From assembly GCF_024609245.1 (NCBI RefSeq), contig NZ_JANJYH010000012.1:23121-87120 (forward strand): a DNA stretch of 64,000 nucleotides, written 5' to 3'. The position numbers and the translations under genes were made by a program. Positions 46,329 to 56,122 of this stretch are shown here, piece after piece (the stretch's first letter is position 1; the number at the start of each line of letters is the position of its first letter). The notes under the pieces were generated by a model. That model saw only the letters and a list, made by a program, of their open reading frames with translations, was not told the DNA's origin and ran no database searches. The DNA is from Haloarchaeobius sp. FL176 (GTDB taxonomy: Archaea; Halobacteriota; Halobacteria; Halobacteriales; Natrialbaceae).

Positions 46329-49300
46329 CTATCCCAAATTCATGTTCATATAGCCGCCCTTGACAACCCTCTCAAACCGTTCAACCTCCATTAGCCGGTT
46401 CAACTCGTCGGAGTCCTCAATCACTTTCTCACTGACAAACTCGGTGCGGACAGGCCAGTTAGGTGTCTCAGCGTCAGGAACGTAGACCAGCCGGATGATG
46501 TATGGATGGTCAGATTCGCTCACGAAGGCCTTGCAGCGACGATATTCGTTCGTGGTGAGTCGGAAGTGAAACGGGGGCTCTGTACCACCGACAGCCTTGA
46601 CCTCAACTGGGGCGAATCGAATCGAAGCCAATTCCCGACGTAGGTCTGTGTTGAGGGGACCGAAGGGGTCTATGATGTCGAATCCCGGGCCCTGCTCTTG
46701 AGTAACGTTCAGAAGACGAACGAGTGGGAGGTTGGATAGCTTTGAATCTCCCAATTTGGTTCGCCACTGGCGGTGCTGCTCTTCATCAATAAAGGCGGTG
46801 TCCTGTAGTATGTCAAGGAGGCCGCTTTGCCATGCGTTCTCCACGTGCCACTTGTAGTCCATGGCCTGCTGCTCTTCGTACAACTTCTGAAACTGGGACT
46901 TGAAGTGTCGCATCAGTCCACGAGGGCTGTGTTCGAGCCACTCTGAGAGCCGGTCAAGTACCGAGACGATGGTATACACCTCTGCTTGCTGTCCCCGTCC
47001 AGTATATTGTCGGCTTCCACCACCCCCGCTATCGGAACCTTCTGAAACTGAGAGACTACCTGAAGACGTGTTCGCTAGCTCAGCTCCCCCATCCAGTTCG
47101 TCCTGAACGAGTGCCTGCCCTTCCGTGTCTGCGAGCTGGTCTTGGAGCTCAGCAAATGCTTGCTCTTGGTGTTCCCGGGAACTCGTTTCATTCGCCGCTG
47201 GGTCTTCTGGGAACTCGTCCTGATAGACGTACTGCGTGAGCACCGCACTAATGTCCTCAGAATTCTTGGAGAGGCTTTCACTAACGTTATTCGCGAATTC
47301 GTCGCATGCCCGCTGAAGTTCCTCTTCCGTAGCGAGGAAGAACAGAACCGGTGGTGCGGTTTCAGAAGTTACCAGCGTGGGTGCCCGAGCTGTCCAATCG
47401 ACATCTACCGAGTCCTTGAAACTGGTCGTCCGGCGACGCCACGTTCTGACTTCGGATAAGTCCGTTACGTCGGTGTTGTTCCAGACTTCGACGAGTGCGA
47501 GCAACCGCCTCCATCCCGCTCGAATCGTCGGGTCCACCGGACGAGACGGGAGGGTGCTACTGTTGTTGAGCAACCATCGGATGAGGGCTGCTTCCTGTTC
47601 CTCCGACAGCGATTGGTCACGAAGCGCGGTTTGCCACGTCGTGCTTTCTGTAGGATGGAACAGCTTCCGAAGAACGAAGTGATACTCATCGGGAAGCCTC
47701 TCTCGGATGTTCTTACCGAGTTCCAGTACGCGGTCGTACTCTTCCAGTATCTCTGGAGGTTGTCCTCCAGTTGCGAACCAGCGTTTTGTCGCTTCTGTGA
47801 CTCCTGAATCGGCATCTGTGAGGTCAGAGAGGGCGTCGTCCGTGGGCAGGTCAACCGAGTCTTCCAACTGGCCGAGAAGGGCTTCAATCCCGGTGAATCG
47901 TTGTTGTAGCTCTTTCGTGAGTTCGCTGCCGAGGACCCGCCTGACGGTGTCGACGGGGAACGTCAACCGTTCCCATCGAGTCTCCAATTCCTCGATTGAC
48001 ACATCCTGCTGAAGGGCTTCACGGAAGGTTGCGATGTTCGTTGGGCGCTCGACCAGCAGCGCGAGACCCATGGCAAGACTCGACAGCGTTGGGGGGGCCT
48101 TACAGGAGCTTTGATTGAATGCGAGACCCGTCTGAGCGTCTGCTGTCTGATAGAGTCCAGATGCGCGGTCAGAGAGTTGTGCTTCGATAGCATCGGGGAA
48201 GGACTCAAGCACAGCCAGATTATCTATCGCCGAGCGAAGGCTCTCCGCAGTGTTTCGAATCTCGTCTTCCTTCTCACGCTCGGTCGAGGCTACGAGCAGG
48301 TCTCGCCGCTCAAGCAATTCTTGTCGAACCGAACGTAGGTGACCCGACAGCTGGTCATCCTCTACCAGCTTCCGTTCCGCGTCGGCCCACTGAATAATCG
48401 GCTTCGAAGCGTCGACTTGTTTCACCCCGAAATGGTTCGCCATACGGACGAAGGGGCCCTCCGACGTGTGCTGGAGAACGTAGTAATCGTATTCCGAGAC
48501 CTCGTGTTTCTCCCACGGTTTCGGTGACTGGTCTTTGTAGTACCGGACTCGTTTCTCTGCGATTTCACGAAGCCAATCGACGGGGACGCTAATCCACGAG
48601 TCTCCATCAAGAAGCGGGAAGTGCGTGAGGAAGCCACCATCAGCGAACTCTGCATCTGCTGGGTCGTCATCCGGCAGGCGCTGCATTAACGGCTTGAGCA
48701 GCTTGGTGTACGCTTGATTCCAATCGCTTTCTCGGCCGGATGGGATGTGAAGTCTGGTCTGTCCCGCATCCAGTGAGTCGACCGCGAGCACCTCCTGAAG
48801 TTTCTGAAGGCGACGTGCCGCCTGCGTCGAATTCAGCGAATCTATCGACTTCACACCGAGTGCGGATAGTACCTCTTCGCTCGGGGTGTCGTCCACATCC
48901 GGGTCGATACTCGGGAAAAGACGTGCCGCCTGAGCACCTTGCGAACTGCCTGCTTGAACCGCGAAATCGAGCGTGTGTCCTCCCTCAGACCATCGGTCCG
49001 CAACGTCATCGTGGACAGTAAGCACGGAACCCCACACACTGAGCTGTCGAAGTTGCCAATTGAAGAGCGTCGGGACTGTCCCACTCCAGTCTCGTCGCAT
49101 ATGCCCGTTCGTGCAGGACCATCCCGTCCGGAGTAAGGAGTCGAGAAGCGTATCCCCGTGTCGTCGGAGGAGTTCAATTACATCCTTTCCTTGCTCTTCA
49201 AGCGTCTCGATATCGTCACACCACACCCACGAAGCGAGATTCGTCTCGTGGAGTCCTCCATCTAGTTTCACGCTGCACTTGGATGAGTGCCCGGCGGTCT

Positions 49301-52268
49301 CCTGTGGATGGAAGCCGGGAGCAGTTATCCAACGCTGATACGCTCCATCAAATCCGTGGAGCACCTCGATGAGGTCTTGAATAATCGGTGGTGCAGTGTC
49401 ACCAAATTCCTGTTCTGGCCAAACATCCGGGTTCCACTCTGTCGGCTGGCGCATATCGGGGTGGTCGTCGCCGTACATCCAGACAACACGGATATTCGGA
49501 AACGAAGATGCGCCGAGTAAAGAGAGAGTGCGGCCGATATCTTCGGTCTCGATGGACCGGAAGTTCGAGATGGCCTCCCACGAAACCGTTGGTGGGTCGG
49601 GCCACGTGGCTGTCGGATACGTTAGCGATTGCAACGCGGCGGATTCTTCCTCATCATCCCCCTCGTCGTCGAGGAGGTACGCCTGCCACGCATCGCTTAG
49701 TGCGGTCGTCCGAATGGGATACGGAGACTCCTGTTTCGGTAATTGAATGGAACAGTTTCGTAACTGAATTCGTCGTTCGAGATTCCGGCGCTGGTCACCT
49801 TCTGACTGTTGAATGGCGGAATTCAGGTATGAGATGGGGAGATACTCCCCTTCGCCCACTTGCAAGTCGGTGGATTCCTGCCCTAAGTCTCGGGCGGTGT
49901 CTGTGAGAAATGCGAAGTCGACCGGCTTCAGTACACCCTTCGACCCGAACGCAAAGGCGTCCAGTAACGACCGGACGAAACTCGGAATACCCTCGTACGC
50001 ACGAATACCCCAGAGACGGCCCGAGAGTGAGAGCAGTTTGTGGATAGATTCGTCTTGCTCTGCCTTGCCGTCGAAGAAGTAGACCGTGAAGCTCGTCTTC
50101 GGATGAGGGGCTTCGGGCGTCGTCGTCGTTCTGCTGGCGGATTTGATGTCCCAGATAACGGACCGTGATTGGATTCCACGCGCCCGTTCTCCTTGGGGAC
50201 TTTGTCGACGTTCAATCGGCACGAGTTGGAGGGAATCTTCTGCACTTTCCTCACCGGGAATCGTACAGGGGAGGAGATAGACCCCTTCTAGCGGGTCAGA
50301 GAGGTCTGTGAGAAGCTCCTCAATATCATCGTCGCCATCAGTACAGTCAAAGACGAGGTCAACGAAACCATAGAGCAGGTTTCGGCCATCTTCTTCGTTG
50401 ACTCGAACCGTCGACTCATCGAACCCAGTCAACCGCTTCGACAACGTCGCTGCCCAGTCCCGGACGACCTCGTCTGTATAGTCGACAGCAGCTGTATCCG
50501 AGAGTAGGAGTTCTCGCAGCCGGTCAACCCAACGAGATGGGAACGCCTGATACGCGGCAAGAACGTGCTCTGCAGGAAGGGGACGAAGTTTGTCTTCCTC
50601 TTCCGTGCTAGCAGGAGTTTCGATTCGTCCAAGTGAGCAGTAGCTGGCTAACGTCCGGTCGTTCCAGTGGAGTAAGGTACTGGCTGGTGACGCGGGTTCG
50701 TCGTCTGCATCGAGAGCGATGTTCGGGTTCTCCCGTAGGCGGTCATAGAGCTGCTTACAGAACCAGCGGAGAAGCTCGGATTGAGTTGTAGGGTCGTCGG
50801 TGACGGTCTCTGTTACCGGGGGTAGCAACAGCCACGGATACGCTTGACCGTAAGGACCCTCACTATCCGTCTTCCGTGCTGTCTCGACGGAGACTGCTTC
50901 AATCAGGTCTAAGCCTTCCTTCAACACCGATTTGTTCTCCTCGATGTTGTTGTTGCTCAGGTCTTTACGGTTCGTCTCGACTCGGAATCGTCCGTGTAAG
51001 CAGAACGGGAACGCCGTCGTAGCCGTGTTCTGAATCGGATAGTAGAGATACAGAGGGTACTCTCGTGGATATTGGTTTGAGGCTGTCGTCGTCTCTTTCC
51101 CCACGAGGAGGCTTACGTCGTGGTCAGTATCTTCTCGATATCGGAACTGGTCGAATACTTCTCGATACGAACGGTCTCTCCCATCGATTTGAACCTCCAC
51201 AGTCTCATGGTGCAGAGCGGAGTTGAGTGGGTTCGTATCCCCTGACCGATTCACAGACCAATTCTCACTAATTGATGGCTTGGAAGTCGAGTTCCGTTCG
51301 AGTTGTAGTGACTTGATACCACCGAGTTGAACGAGTGTCTCCTTCCGCAGGCCCTCTTGGTTTTCAGAGTGGGAGAGATACTCCCAGATGCGGTCCGGCC
51401 GGTCAGCGAGTGACCGTCCTCCTTCATCAGGAAGTGAGATATCAGACTGTTCCAGCAACTCCCTCCACTGACTATCCGCATAACGGACGAAAACGACCGT
51501 TCGGAACTGCTCAGGTTTTTCTTCGTCACGGAGAAGGTCCTTAGCCCGTTGGACTACCTCGTCATTGGACTTATCCACGTTGACGGGTACTGGGAAATTG
51601 AATAGAGGAAGCTTGGAGAGCGCGTCTCGAATTTCAGAATCGAGGCTTACTGGGGACGTGTTCTCATGGTCACGGAGTAGTGTCTGTAATCCGGGGTCGC
51701 GGATGTCTTTCACAAGGTCGGAAAGCGGAACGTCGACACCGAGTCGTGAAAGGAGTGCGCCAAGGAGATAGGTGCGACTGAGTTTCACTCCGAGAACATT
51801 ATCCGAGGTGCTGTCGGGACGCGTGTATATCTCGAACGAGTCGCCAGTCGCAAGGATTGACTTCAGCCCGACTCCCTTATGTCCAATCGATTGGCCATCA
51901 TCATCGTCACCTTTCCCCGTTTCACCAATCATTGTCACCGCCTTCTCCACTTTGGGATTGAAGAAATCGAACCGGGAACCTGTGTTGGCTACCATGACCC
52001 CCTCGTCGTAAATCCCGATATAGACATGTCCTCGGTCTTTCTCCCCCTTCTGGATGGCATCACGAGCGTTCTGGAGTAGTTCTAGAATTTCCCGACCTTC
52101 GTGGCCACCCGCGATTCGGCGTTCAGCGTTCCCAATCGTGACCTTGTCACGGAGTTTCCGTTCAATCTCCTTGTCGTTTGTTGCCTCCTCAATATCGGTC
52201 AGAAAGTCTTTCCAGCGGTCGCGCCACTGGCCGTAGAGGTCGGTTTCAGATAGCAATTCTACAGACAT
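46329..52268 (-). CDS. Giant sacsin-like GHKL ATPase with C-terminal DUF3883-type domain
   Basis: This 1,979-residue protein has an N-terminal histidine kinase/Hsp90-like ATP-binding domain: N-box EILELLQNARDAI (Asn67), G1 YDEGVMVANTGSRF and G2 GQSIGHKGVGLKSIL (129-137). The middle 1,500 residues are helical and unassigned. Near 1,760 is a Gly/Ser-rich linker. The end (FDIIDPFGP, APVEVKAVG, FRLTTNEYRRCKAF) looks like DUF3883, a nuclease-like fold with the acidic/EVK pattern. Large sacsin-type/DUF3883 proteins recur in prokaryotic defence islands. The protein may be a stand-alone defence machine; its activity is unproven. It is divergent from the 52409 gene. Confidence 0.8.
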   Translation of the reverse strand: MSVELLSETDLYGQWRDRWKDFLTDIEEATNDKEIERKLRDKVTIGNAERRIAGGHEGREILELLQNARDAIQKGEKDRGHVYIGIYDEGVMVANTGSRFDFFNPKVEKAVTMIGETGKGDDDDGQSIGHKGVGLKSILATGDSFEIYTRPDSTSDNVLGVKLSRTYLLGALLSRLGVDVPLSDLVKDIRDPGLQTLLRDHENTSPVSLDSEIRDALSKLPLFNFPVPVNVDKSNDEVVQRAKDLLRDEEKPEQFRTVVFVRYADSQWRELLEQSDISLPDEGGRSLADRPDRIWEYLSHSENQEGLRKETLVQLGGIKSLQLERNSTSKPSISENWSVNRSGDTNPLNSALHHETVEVQIDGRDRSYREVFDQFRYREDTDHDVSLLVGKETTTASNQYPREYPLYLYYPIQNTATTAFPFCLHGRFRVETNRKDLSNNNIEENKSVLKEGLDLIEAVSVETARKTDSEGPYGQAYPWLLLPPVTETVTDDPTTQSELLRWFCKQLYDRLRENPNIALDADDEPASPASTLLHWNDRTLASYCSLGRIETPASTEEEDKLRPLPAEHVLAAYQAFPSRWVDRLRELLLSDTAAVDYTDEVVRDWAATLSKRLTGFDESTVRVNEEDGRNLLYGFVDLVFDCTDGDDDIEELLTDLSDPLEGVYLLPCTIPGEESAEDSLQLVPIERRQSPQGERARGIQSRSVIWDIKSASRTTTTPEAPHPKTSFTVYFFDGKAEQDESIHKLLSLSGRLWGIRAYEGIPSFVRSLLDAFAFGSKGVLKPVDFAFLTDTARDLGQESTDLQVGEGEYLPISYLNSAIQQSEGDQRRNLERRIQLRNCSIQLPKQESPYPIRTTALSDAWQAYLLDDEGDDEEESAALQSLTYPTATWPDPPTVSWEAISNFRSIETEDIGRTLSLLGASSFPNIRVVWMYGDDHPDMRQPTEWNPDVWPEQEFGDTAPPIIQDLIEVLHGFDGAYQRWITAPGFHPQETAGHSSKCSVKLDGGLHETNLASWVWCDDIETLEEQGKDVIELLRRHGDTLLDSLLRTGWSCTNGHMRRDWSGTVPTLFNWQLRQLSVWGSVLTVHDDVADRWSEGGHTLDFAVQAGSSQGAQAARLFPSIDPDVDDTPSEEVLSALGVKSIDSLNSTQAARRLQKLQEVLAVDSLDAGQTRLHIPSGRESDWNQAYTKLLKPLMQRLPDDDPADAEFADGGFLTHFPLLDGDSWISVPVDWLREIAEKRVRYYKDQSPKPWEKHEVSEYDYYVLQHTSEGPFVRMANHFGVKQVDASKPIIQWADAERKLVEDDQLSGHLRSVRQELLERRDLLVASTEREKEDEIRNTAESLRSAIDNLAVLESFPDAIEAQLSDRASGLYQTADAQTGLAFNQSSCKAPPTLSSLAMGLALLVERPTNIATFREALQQDVSIEELETRWERLTFPVDTVRRVLGSELTKELQQRFTGIEALLGQLEDSVDLPTDDALSDLTDADSGVTEATKRWFATGGQPPEILEEYDRVLELGKNIRERLPDEYHFVLRKLFHPTESTTWQTALRDQSLSEEQEAALIRWLLNNSSTLPSRPVDPTIRAGWRRLLALVEVWNNTDVTDLSEVRTWRRRTTSFKDSVDVDWTARAPTLVTSETAPPVLFFLATEEELQRACDEFANNVSESLSKNSEDISAVLTQYVYQDEFPEDPAANETSSREHQEQAFAELQDQLADTEGQALVQDELDGGAELANTSSGSLSVSEGSDSGGGGSRQYTGRGQQAEVYTIVSVLDRLSEWLEHSPRGLMRHFKSQFQKLYEEQQAMDYKWHVENAWQSGLLDILQDTAFIDEEQHRQWRTKLGDSKLSNLPLVRLLNVTQEQGPGFDIIDPFGPLNTDLRRELASIRFAPVEVKAVGGTEPPFHFRLTTNEYRRCKAFVSESDHPYIIRLVYVPDAETPNWPVRTEFVSEKVIEDSDELNRLMEVERFERVVKGGYMNMNLG

Positions 52269-52408
52269 TATCGCCAGACCTCTCGGGCGTATCGAAACGA
52301 CATAGGGCGAGTATTCCGGGCTAGAATGATAAATCTACTCGCGACAACCTATTTGTTAGGTCTTCTAAAGAGATTAACACTTATTTGATAGGCAAAAAAT
52401 AATCTCCT

Positions 52409-53176
52409 ATGGCTGAGATTCCGGAAGCGGAACGGTGTATCGCGATAACTCACTCTGGAAGTCGTTGTAGCCGAATGGCGAAGGGGAACCGCTTCTGCTT
52501 TCAGCATGATGATTCGTTTGAGACGGTTGACGGAGTCGATTCAGGTGAGGATGGTTTGCTAGTCAGCATCTCGGAACATCTTCCAAATGCACCGGAGCAG
52601 CTATCGGGTGTACAACAGGATATCGCGCAGAATCTCAACGACGTAGCTGCACACGCTGGCGGGATTGGAAACGCGCTCAAGTCGTTGGAATTCGCGGATG
52701 CAATCGATGGATTCCGTTCGACTGTCACGAGTACCGGACCATCAGCTGGTACAGGTGCGCTCATAGGCGGCGTCGTAGGGTCCCCGCTCGGTCCGGTCGG
52801 GATTGCAACTGGAGCGACAGCAGGGGGATGGTATGGTGTCTATCGTAGCATGAAGGATGGGAGAGCAGTAGCCGCCACGGTAGTTGATGAAGAAGATGTG
52901 CCAAGCGATGCAACGATTCACTCGTCGGACCATGCGGCAATTGTTGATTCTGAGCCAATTCGCCTTGCAATGGAGAGTGCCATGGAAACAGGAGGTGGAC
53001 GGTCTGAGTGGCTCCGAAGCACTCTCACACGTGAGAGAGATATGGATGCAGTCACAAATGCACTTGAACAACTGGATTCTTACGACTCTGACGAGGGAAG
53101 TCGTAGCTACTTCGTCAAAGATGAAGAAAGAGAAGTGGTTTTACAGGTCTTCTTCGGGGAGCCGCAAGAAGAATAA
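52409..53176 (+). CDS. Zinc-motif, glycine-zipper protein of unknown function
   Basis: This 255-residue protein has an N-terminal CxxC/H-type knuckle CIAITHSGSRCSRMAKGNRF followed by CFQH, common as a small zinc element on phage and defence proteins. A coiled region (ISEHLPNAPEQLSGVQQDIA) and a glycine-rich stretch (GTGALIGGVVGSPLGPVGIA) that could insert in a membrane follow. The C-terminus is charged. It is read divergently from the giant ATPase with about 140 bp between starts, so the two may be functionally linked. Confidence 0.6.
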   Translation: MAEIPEAERCIAITHSGSRCSRMAKGNRFCFQHDDSFETVDGVDSGEDGLLVSISEHLPNAPEQLSGVQQDIAQNLNDVAAHAGGIGNALKSLEFADAIDGFRSTVTSTGPSAGTGALIGGVVGSPLGPVGIATGATAGGWYGVYRSMKDGRAVAATVVDEEDVPSDATIHSSDHAAIVDSEPIRLAMESAMETGGGRSEWLRSTLTRERDMDAVTNALEQLDSYDSDEGSRSYFVKDEEREVVLQVFFGEPQEE

Positions 53177-53254
53177 ATCCCAGAGGTTGCTGGGAGGCGC
53201 TTATAGCTGATACTCGTCTACCGTGGTTTGATGTCCCTAAAACATTGGCGACAG

Positions 53255-53842
53255 CTACTTGCTCGCCCCGTCAATGGGGATATTGAGCTTACGAGCGAGT
53301 TCAAATTCAGCGTTATCATAGATTCGCTGCGTCGTCTCAGGGATATGCGCAGTCACGGAGAAGGCCGCGTTGGCCGGGCTATCCATCGTACAATAGAGAC
53401 AGGGGCCGTGTTCGTCACCTCCAAGCAGATAGTCGGAGAGTTCGTCCGACAGTTCCGGGAGGTCGAGCATCAAAACGAGCTCGCTGATTAAGTCGTATTC
53501 AACAGCCCTCCATGTGTGGCCGAGGTCTCGAAGGTAGTGAGCTTCGTCCGATAGGGTGGCTTCGCCCTCTTCATCGAAGGTCTCGTTCCCAACCGGGTTT
53601 ATCCCCAATTCGTCAGAGATGAGGTAGACCGTGATATTGAGCGCATCTTCGTCACGGAAGCTGGTGAGTTCGATATCGCCGATGCCGGGATGCTCAATGT
53701 CGTCAAGATGAATCTCCTCTTTGATAGCAAGGACAAGTTGTCGGATTTCGTCTCGGAGGGCTTCACGCTCGTCATCGGTGAGTGGGCTGTCGTGCCAGAG
53801 GTCGTTCGCGTAGTAGCTGTCGGGGAGAGAAGCGTGGTCCAT
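53255..53842 (-). CDS. Hypothetical acidic protein
   Basis: This 195-residue protein starts MDHASLPDSYYANDLWHDS. It is very acidic and mostly helical, with SDEAHYLRDLGHTWRAVEYD and a CLYCTMDSPANAAFSVTAH segment. No recognised domain. It lies 35 bp downstream of the second recombinase on the same strand and may belong with it. Confidence 0.6.
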   Translation of the reverse strand: MDHASLPDSYYANDLWHDSPLTDDEREALRDEIRQLVLAIKEEIHLDDIEHPGIGDIELTSFRDEDALNITVYLISDELGINPVGNETFDEEGEATLSDEAHYLRDLGHTWRAVEYDLISELVLMLDLPELSDELSDYLLGGDEHGPCLYCTMDSPANAAFSVTAHIPETTQRIYDNAEFELARKLNIPIDGASK

Positions 53843-53876
53843 ACGTACTGGGGGTCACGTGGCTACTTCAATTATC

Positions 53877-54518
53877 TCAGGAACGGAGGTTCCCGAGCTT
53901 ACCAAGTTGGTCGTTGATGCGTTCGTCACTCGGCTTACCAACGTAGTGCTTGTACATTGTCTCCAGATTCTCCCATCCGCCCATCGTTTGGATAACTCGT
54001 GGCTCAACTGCAGCGTCGTCGAGGATATGTGCCCATGAACGCCGGAAGTCGTGCGTTGTGAGGTACTTCCAGTCTTCATTTTTCGTCCATCCCACTACGT
54101 TTCCATCTTCGTCGTAAGTGGCCCCGCCGAAGTCTTCTCTGACATCTTCAACCCAGCGGCGGATTGTCCGCTCTGCCACGCCCACAAGCGGAGCGTTACG
54201 GCCTTCGAGACCGCGAATGTACGTTCGGATAAAGAGGTACAGCTCGTGAGGGAGTCGAGTTTCGCGATATTTGTCGCCCTTACCTTTGGGAACCTTGAGT
54301 TTGTGCCAACTGTTCTCGTTGGCATCGTCGATATGTTCCCAGCGGATTTGGGAAACCTCGAACGAGCGGAGACCTGCTCGGCCCATGAGCGCGAGCGCAA
54401 TGTATCTCTTGTCGTCTGATTCGTCTTCGATGTTGTCGTAGTAGGAGATAGCGTGTGTGAGTTCCTCCGGGGTGAGGCGTACCTTCATCCCTCGTTCGGG
54501 GTTGGGTTCGAGTTGCAT
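53877..54518 (-). CDS. Short tyrosine recombinase (catalytic domain only)
   Basis: This 213-residue protein lacks the N-terminal core-binding domain. All catalytic residues are visible: Arg51 (AGLRSFEV), Lys near KGKGDKYR, His156 and Arg159 (THDFRRS), Trp182 (GGWENLE) and Tyr189 (TMYKHYVG). Because the catalytic set is complete it may work with a partner or on a short site. Unlike the larger recombinase, its HxxR box is intact. The ATG at 54518 is 10 bp from a palindrome. It could belong to a second, nested element. Confidence 0.82.
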   Translation of the reverse strand: MQLEPNPERGMKVRLTPEELTHAISYYDNIEDESDDKRYIALALMGRAGLRSFEVSQIRWEHIDDANENSWHKLKVPKGKGDKYRETRLPHELYLFIRTYIRGLEGRNAPLVGVAERTIRRWVEDVREDFGGATYDEDGNVVGWTKNEDWKYLTTHDFRRSWAHILDDAAVEPRVIQTMGGWENLETMYKHYVGKPSDERINDQLGKLGNLRS

Positions 54519-54910
54519 CGTAGATGTCCGACTAATATCTTAGTCGGCCGTATTTAGAGATATTGTGTGTCTGTACCTGTAATTCTCGCCATGAGAGGGG
54601 TGTTTACGGAGTATTTCGCCACGTGAGTAGCAGTTATGTCCGAGAAGGGTAGTAGTAGGACATTTTGAGTTATGTGATAGCATACTTTGTTATTTATCTG
54701 AATGATAACTTAGTTATCTGACCGCCCGGCGTACACACAATGAATTCATACTCTTTAGAGGCTGATTCACACACGGGTCGTTGGGTTCGCTCATCTGCTC
54801 GGACCTTTTGAGCTCGCAACGCTAACCAAATATGAAGCAAAGTAAAATTTTACTGATATATTGCCGCTAAGAATACAGCCAATACTATTTAGGACCAACC
54901 AACAACCAGA
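54519..54910. promoter_or_regulatory. Intergenic region with two palindromes upstream of the short recombinase
   Basis: No gene is apparent here. At 54528-54547 ccgactaa-tatc-ttagtcgg is a perfect 8-bp inverted repeat, ten bases before the recombinase start. At 54704-54718 gataac-tta-gttatc is another perfect one, about 185 bp before it. Either may be a regulator site; an att site is also possible. The right part (54840-54890) is AT-rich and likely holds the promoter of the next plus-strand gene. Confidence 0.5.
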
Positions 54911-55387
54911 ATGGCATCGAATTCCACGGGCCCAGACCAGCTAGACGCCAATCAGCTTGAAGGCACACAACCTCCAGCCGGGTTGAAATGTGACTTGTGC
55001 GGTGAGGAGTTGTCGAATCAGATAACAGTATATGCGGCAGACCAAGATTATGCAGAGGTAGAAGACGGAATGGTCGCGCACCGCGTGTACTGTTCGGGTT
55101 GCTCACGCGAAGAAATTCCGCTACCGCACCGTGGAACTCACGAGAGACTATTTGAAGCTCGAATGGATGAGTCGAATATTATCCGAGGTGTTGTTCTTAT
55201 TGATGATTCCCATTCGCATGAGGGGAAACCGTGGGACCCACCTGCAGTCTGGAATACAATTGCTGGTGTGCCGTTTGAATTGATGATGCAGGAGACGGGT
55301 AGGATGTCTTGGTCACCAATCGCAGTATATGATTATTTCGTTAGAAAAGGGGTTGAATTGGCTGACTACGTAGATTCAGACAGCTAG
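54911..55387 (+). CDS. Zinc-ribbon hypothetical protein
   Basis: A 158-residue protein with CDLCGEEL near residues 27-34 and VYCSGCSREEIPLPH about 45 residues later, together a four-cysteine zinc ribbon. The C-terminal half (GVPFELMMQETGRMSWSPIA) contains helices. AT-richer codon use than the left chromosome. No function can be assigned. Confidence 0.6.
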   Translation: MASNSTGPDQLDANQLEGTQPPAGLKCDLCGEELSNQITVYAADQDYAEVEDGMVAHRVYCSGCSREEIPLPHRGTHERLFEARMDESNIIRGVVLIDDSHSHEGKPWDPPAVWNTIAGVPFELMMQETGRMSWSPIAVYDYFVRKGVELADYVDSDS

Positions 55388-55543
55388 TGAAATTTCTGTG
55401 AGCGAGGCTCTGTTGAAACCCTCAGCAGGTGACAGACCTGACCCGGTTGCGGTCAATACAGAGGAGAGATGTATTACTTCCATCATTCATCTATCAAGCC
55501 ATATCGTCAGAAAGGTTATCTTATTGACCATCGTACTCAATAT

Positions 55544-55972
55544 ATGAAACAAGGTCTTTCGCGGCATTTTCCAACCCGTGTATTCATGTTCTTCTTTCTG
55601 GGGGTGGTGCTACTCCTCGTCGTCACGCCCGCCTTCGGACTCGGTGCGGTACGATATGAGTTCAGTTATGCTGGAACAGTCGAAGACCCTACCGACGCCC
55701 GCTGGATGTTTGACTACGAAGACCTCACAGCTGAGGACAAAGAAGTCGTGCAACGAGCGATGGAAGGCGAACGTTTCGTCTTCCAGAGTGACGGGCTATG
55801 GCCCGGCCCGGGACGAGGCGACCTCGCACTCCGGCATCAGAATGAGTGGCACATGTTCGACCGGCGGATATACTTCGGCGCAAAAACGTTGTTCGGAATT
55901 GCATCTATCGCGAGTACTTTGGCTGGTTTCGCCTCTATTGTAGAATCGGTTCGACGAAAAATAGGGGCTTGA
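55544..55972 (+). CDS. Small membrane protein with two helices
   Basis: The ATG at 55544 gives 142 residues, MKQGLSRHFPTRVF, with a helix FMFFFLGVVLLLVVTPAFG, an extracytoplasmic middle part (WMFDYEDLTAEDKEVVQRAM, FVFQSDGLWPGP) and a second helix TLFGIASIASTLAGFASIVES near the end. A longer start at 55469 is possible. Family unknown. Confidence 0.6.
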   Translation: MKQGLSRHFPTRVFMFFFLGVVLLLVVTPAFGLGAVRYEFSYAGTVEDPTDARWMFDYEDLTAEDKEVVQRAMEGERFVFQSDGLWPGPGRGDLALRHQNEWHMFDRRIYFGAKTLFGIASIASTLAGFASIVESVRRKIGA

Positions 55973-56122
55973 ACGAGCGTACTCGCGTTTGAGTCTACAC
56001 GATAATTAACAATACTTGTTTCACTACACTGGACGGGCGATTCATTATCTATGCACCAACACGTAACGGCTGTTTCAGAAGCAGAAGTGTCGAATTAATA
56101 GGGTTTCAACAGGGCCTAAAAT

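Noticed and set aside
53228..53491. Plus-strand frame of 87 residues
   Set aside because: Opposite the 195-residue minus-strand protein and without a recognisable pattern.
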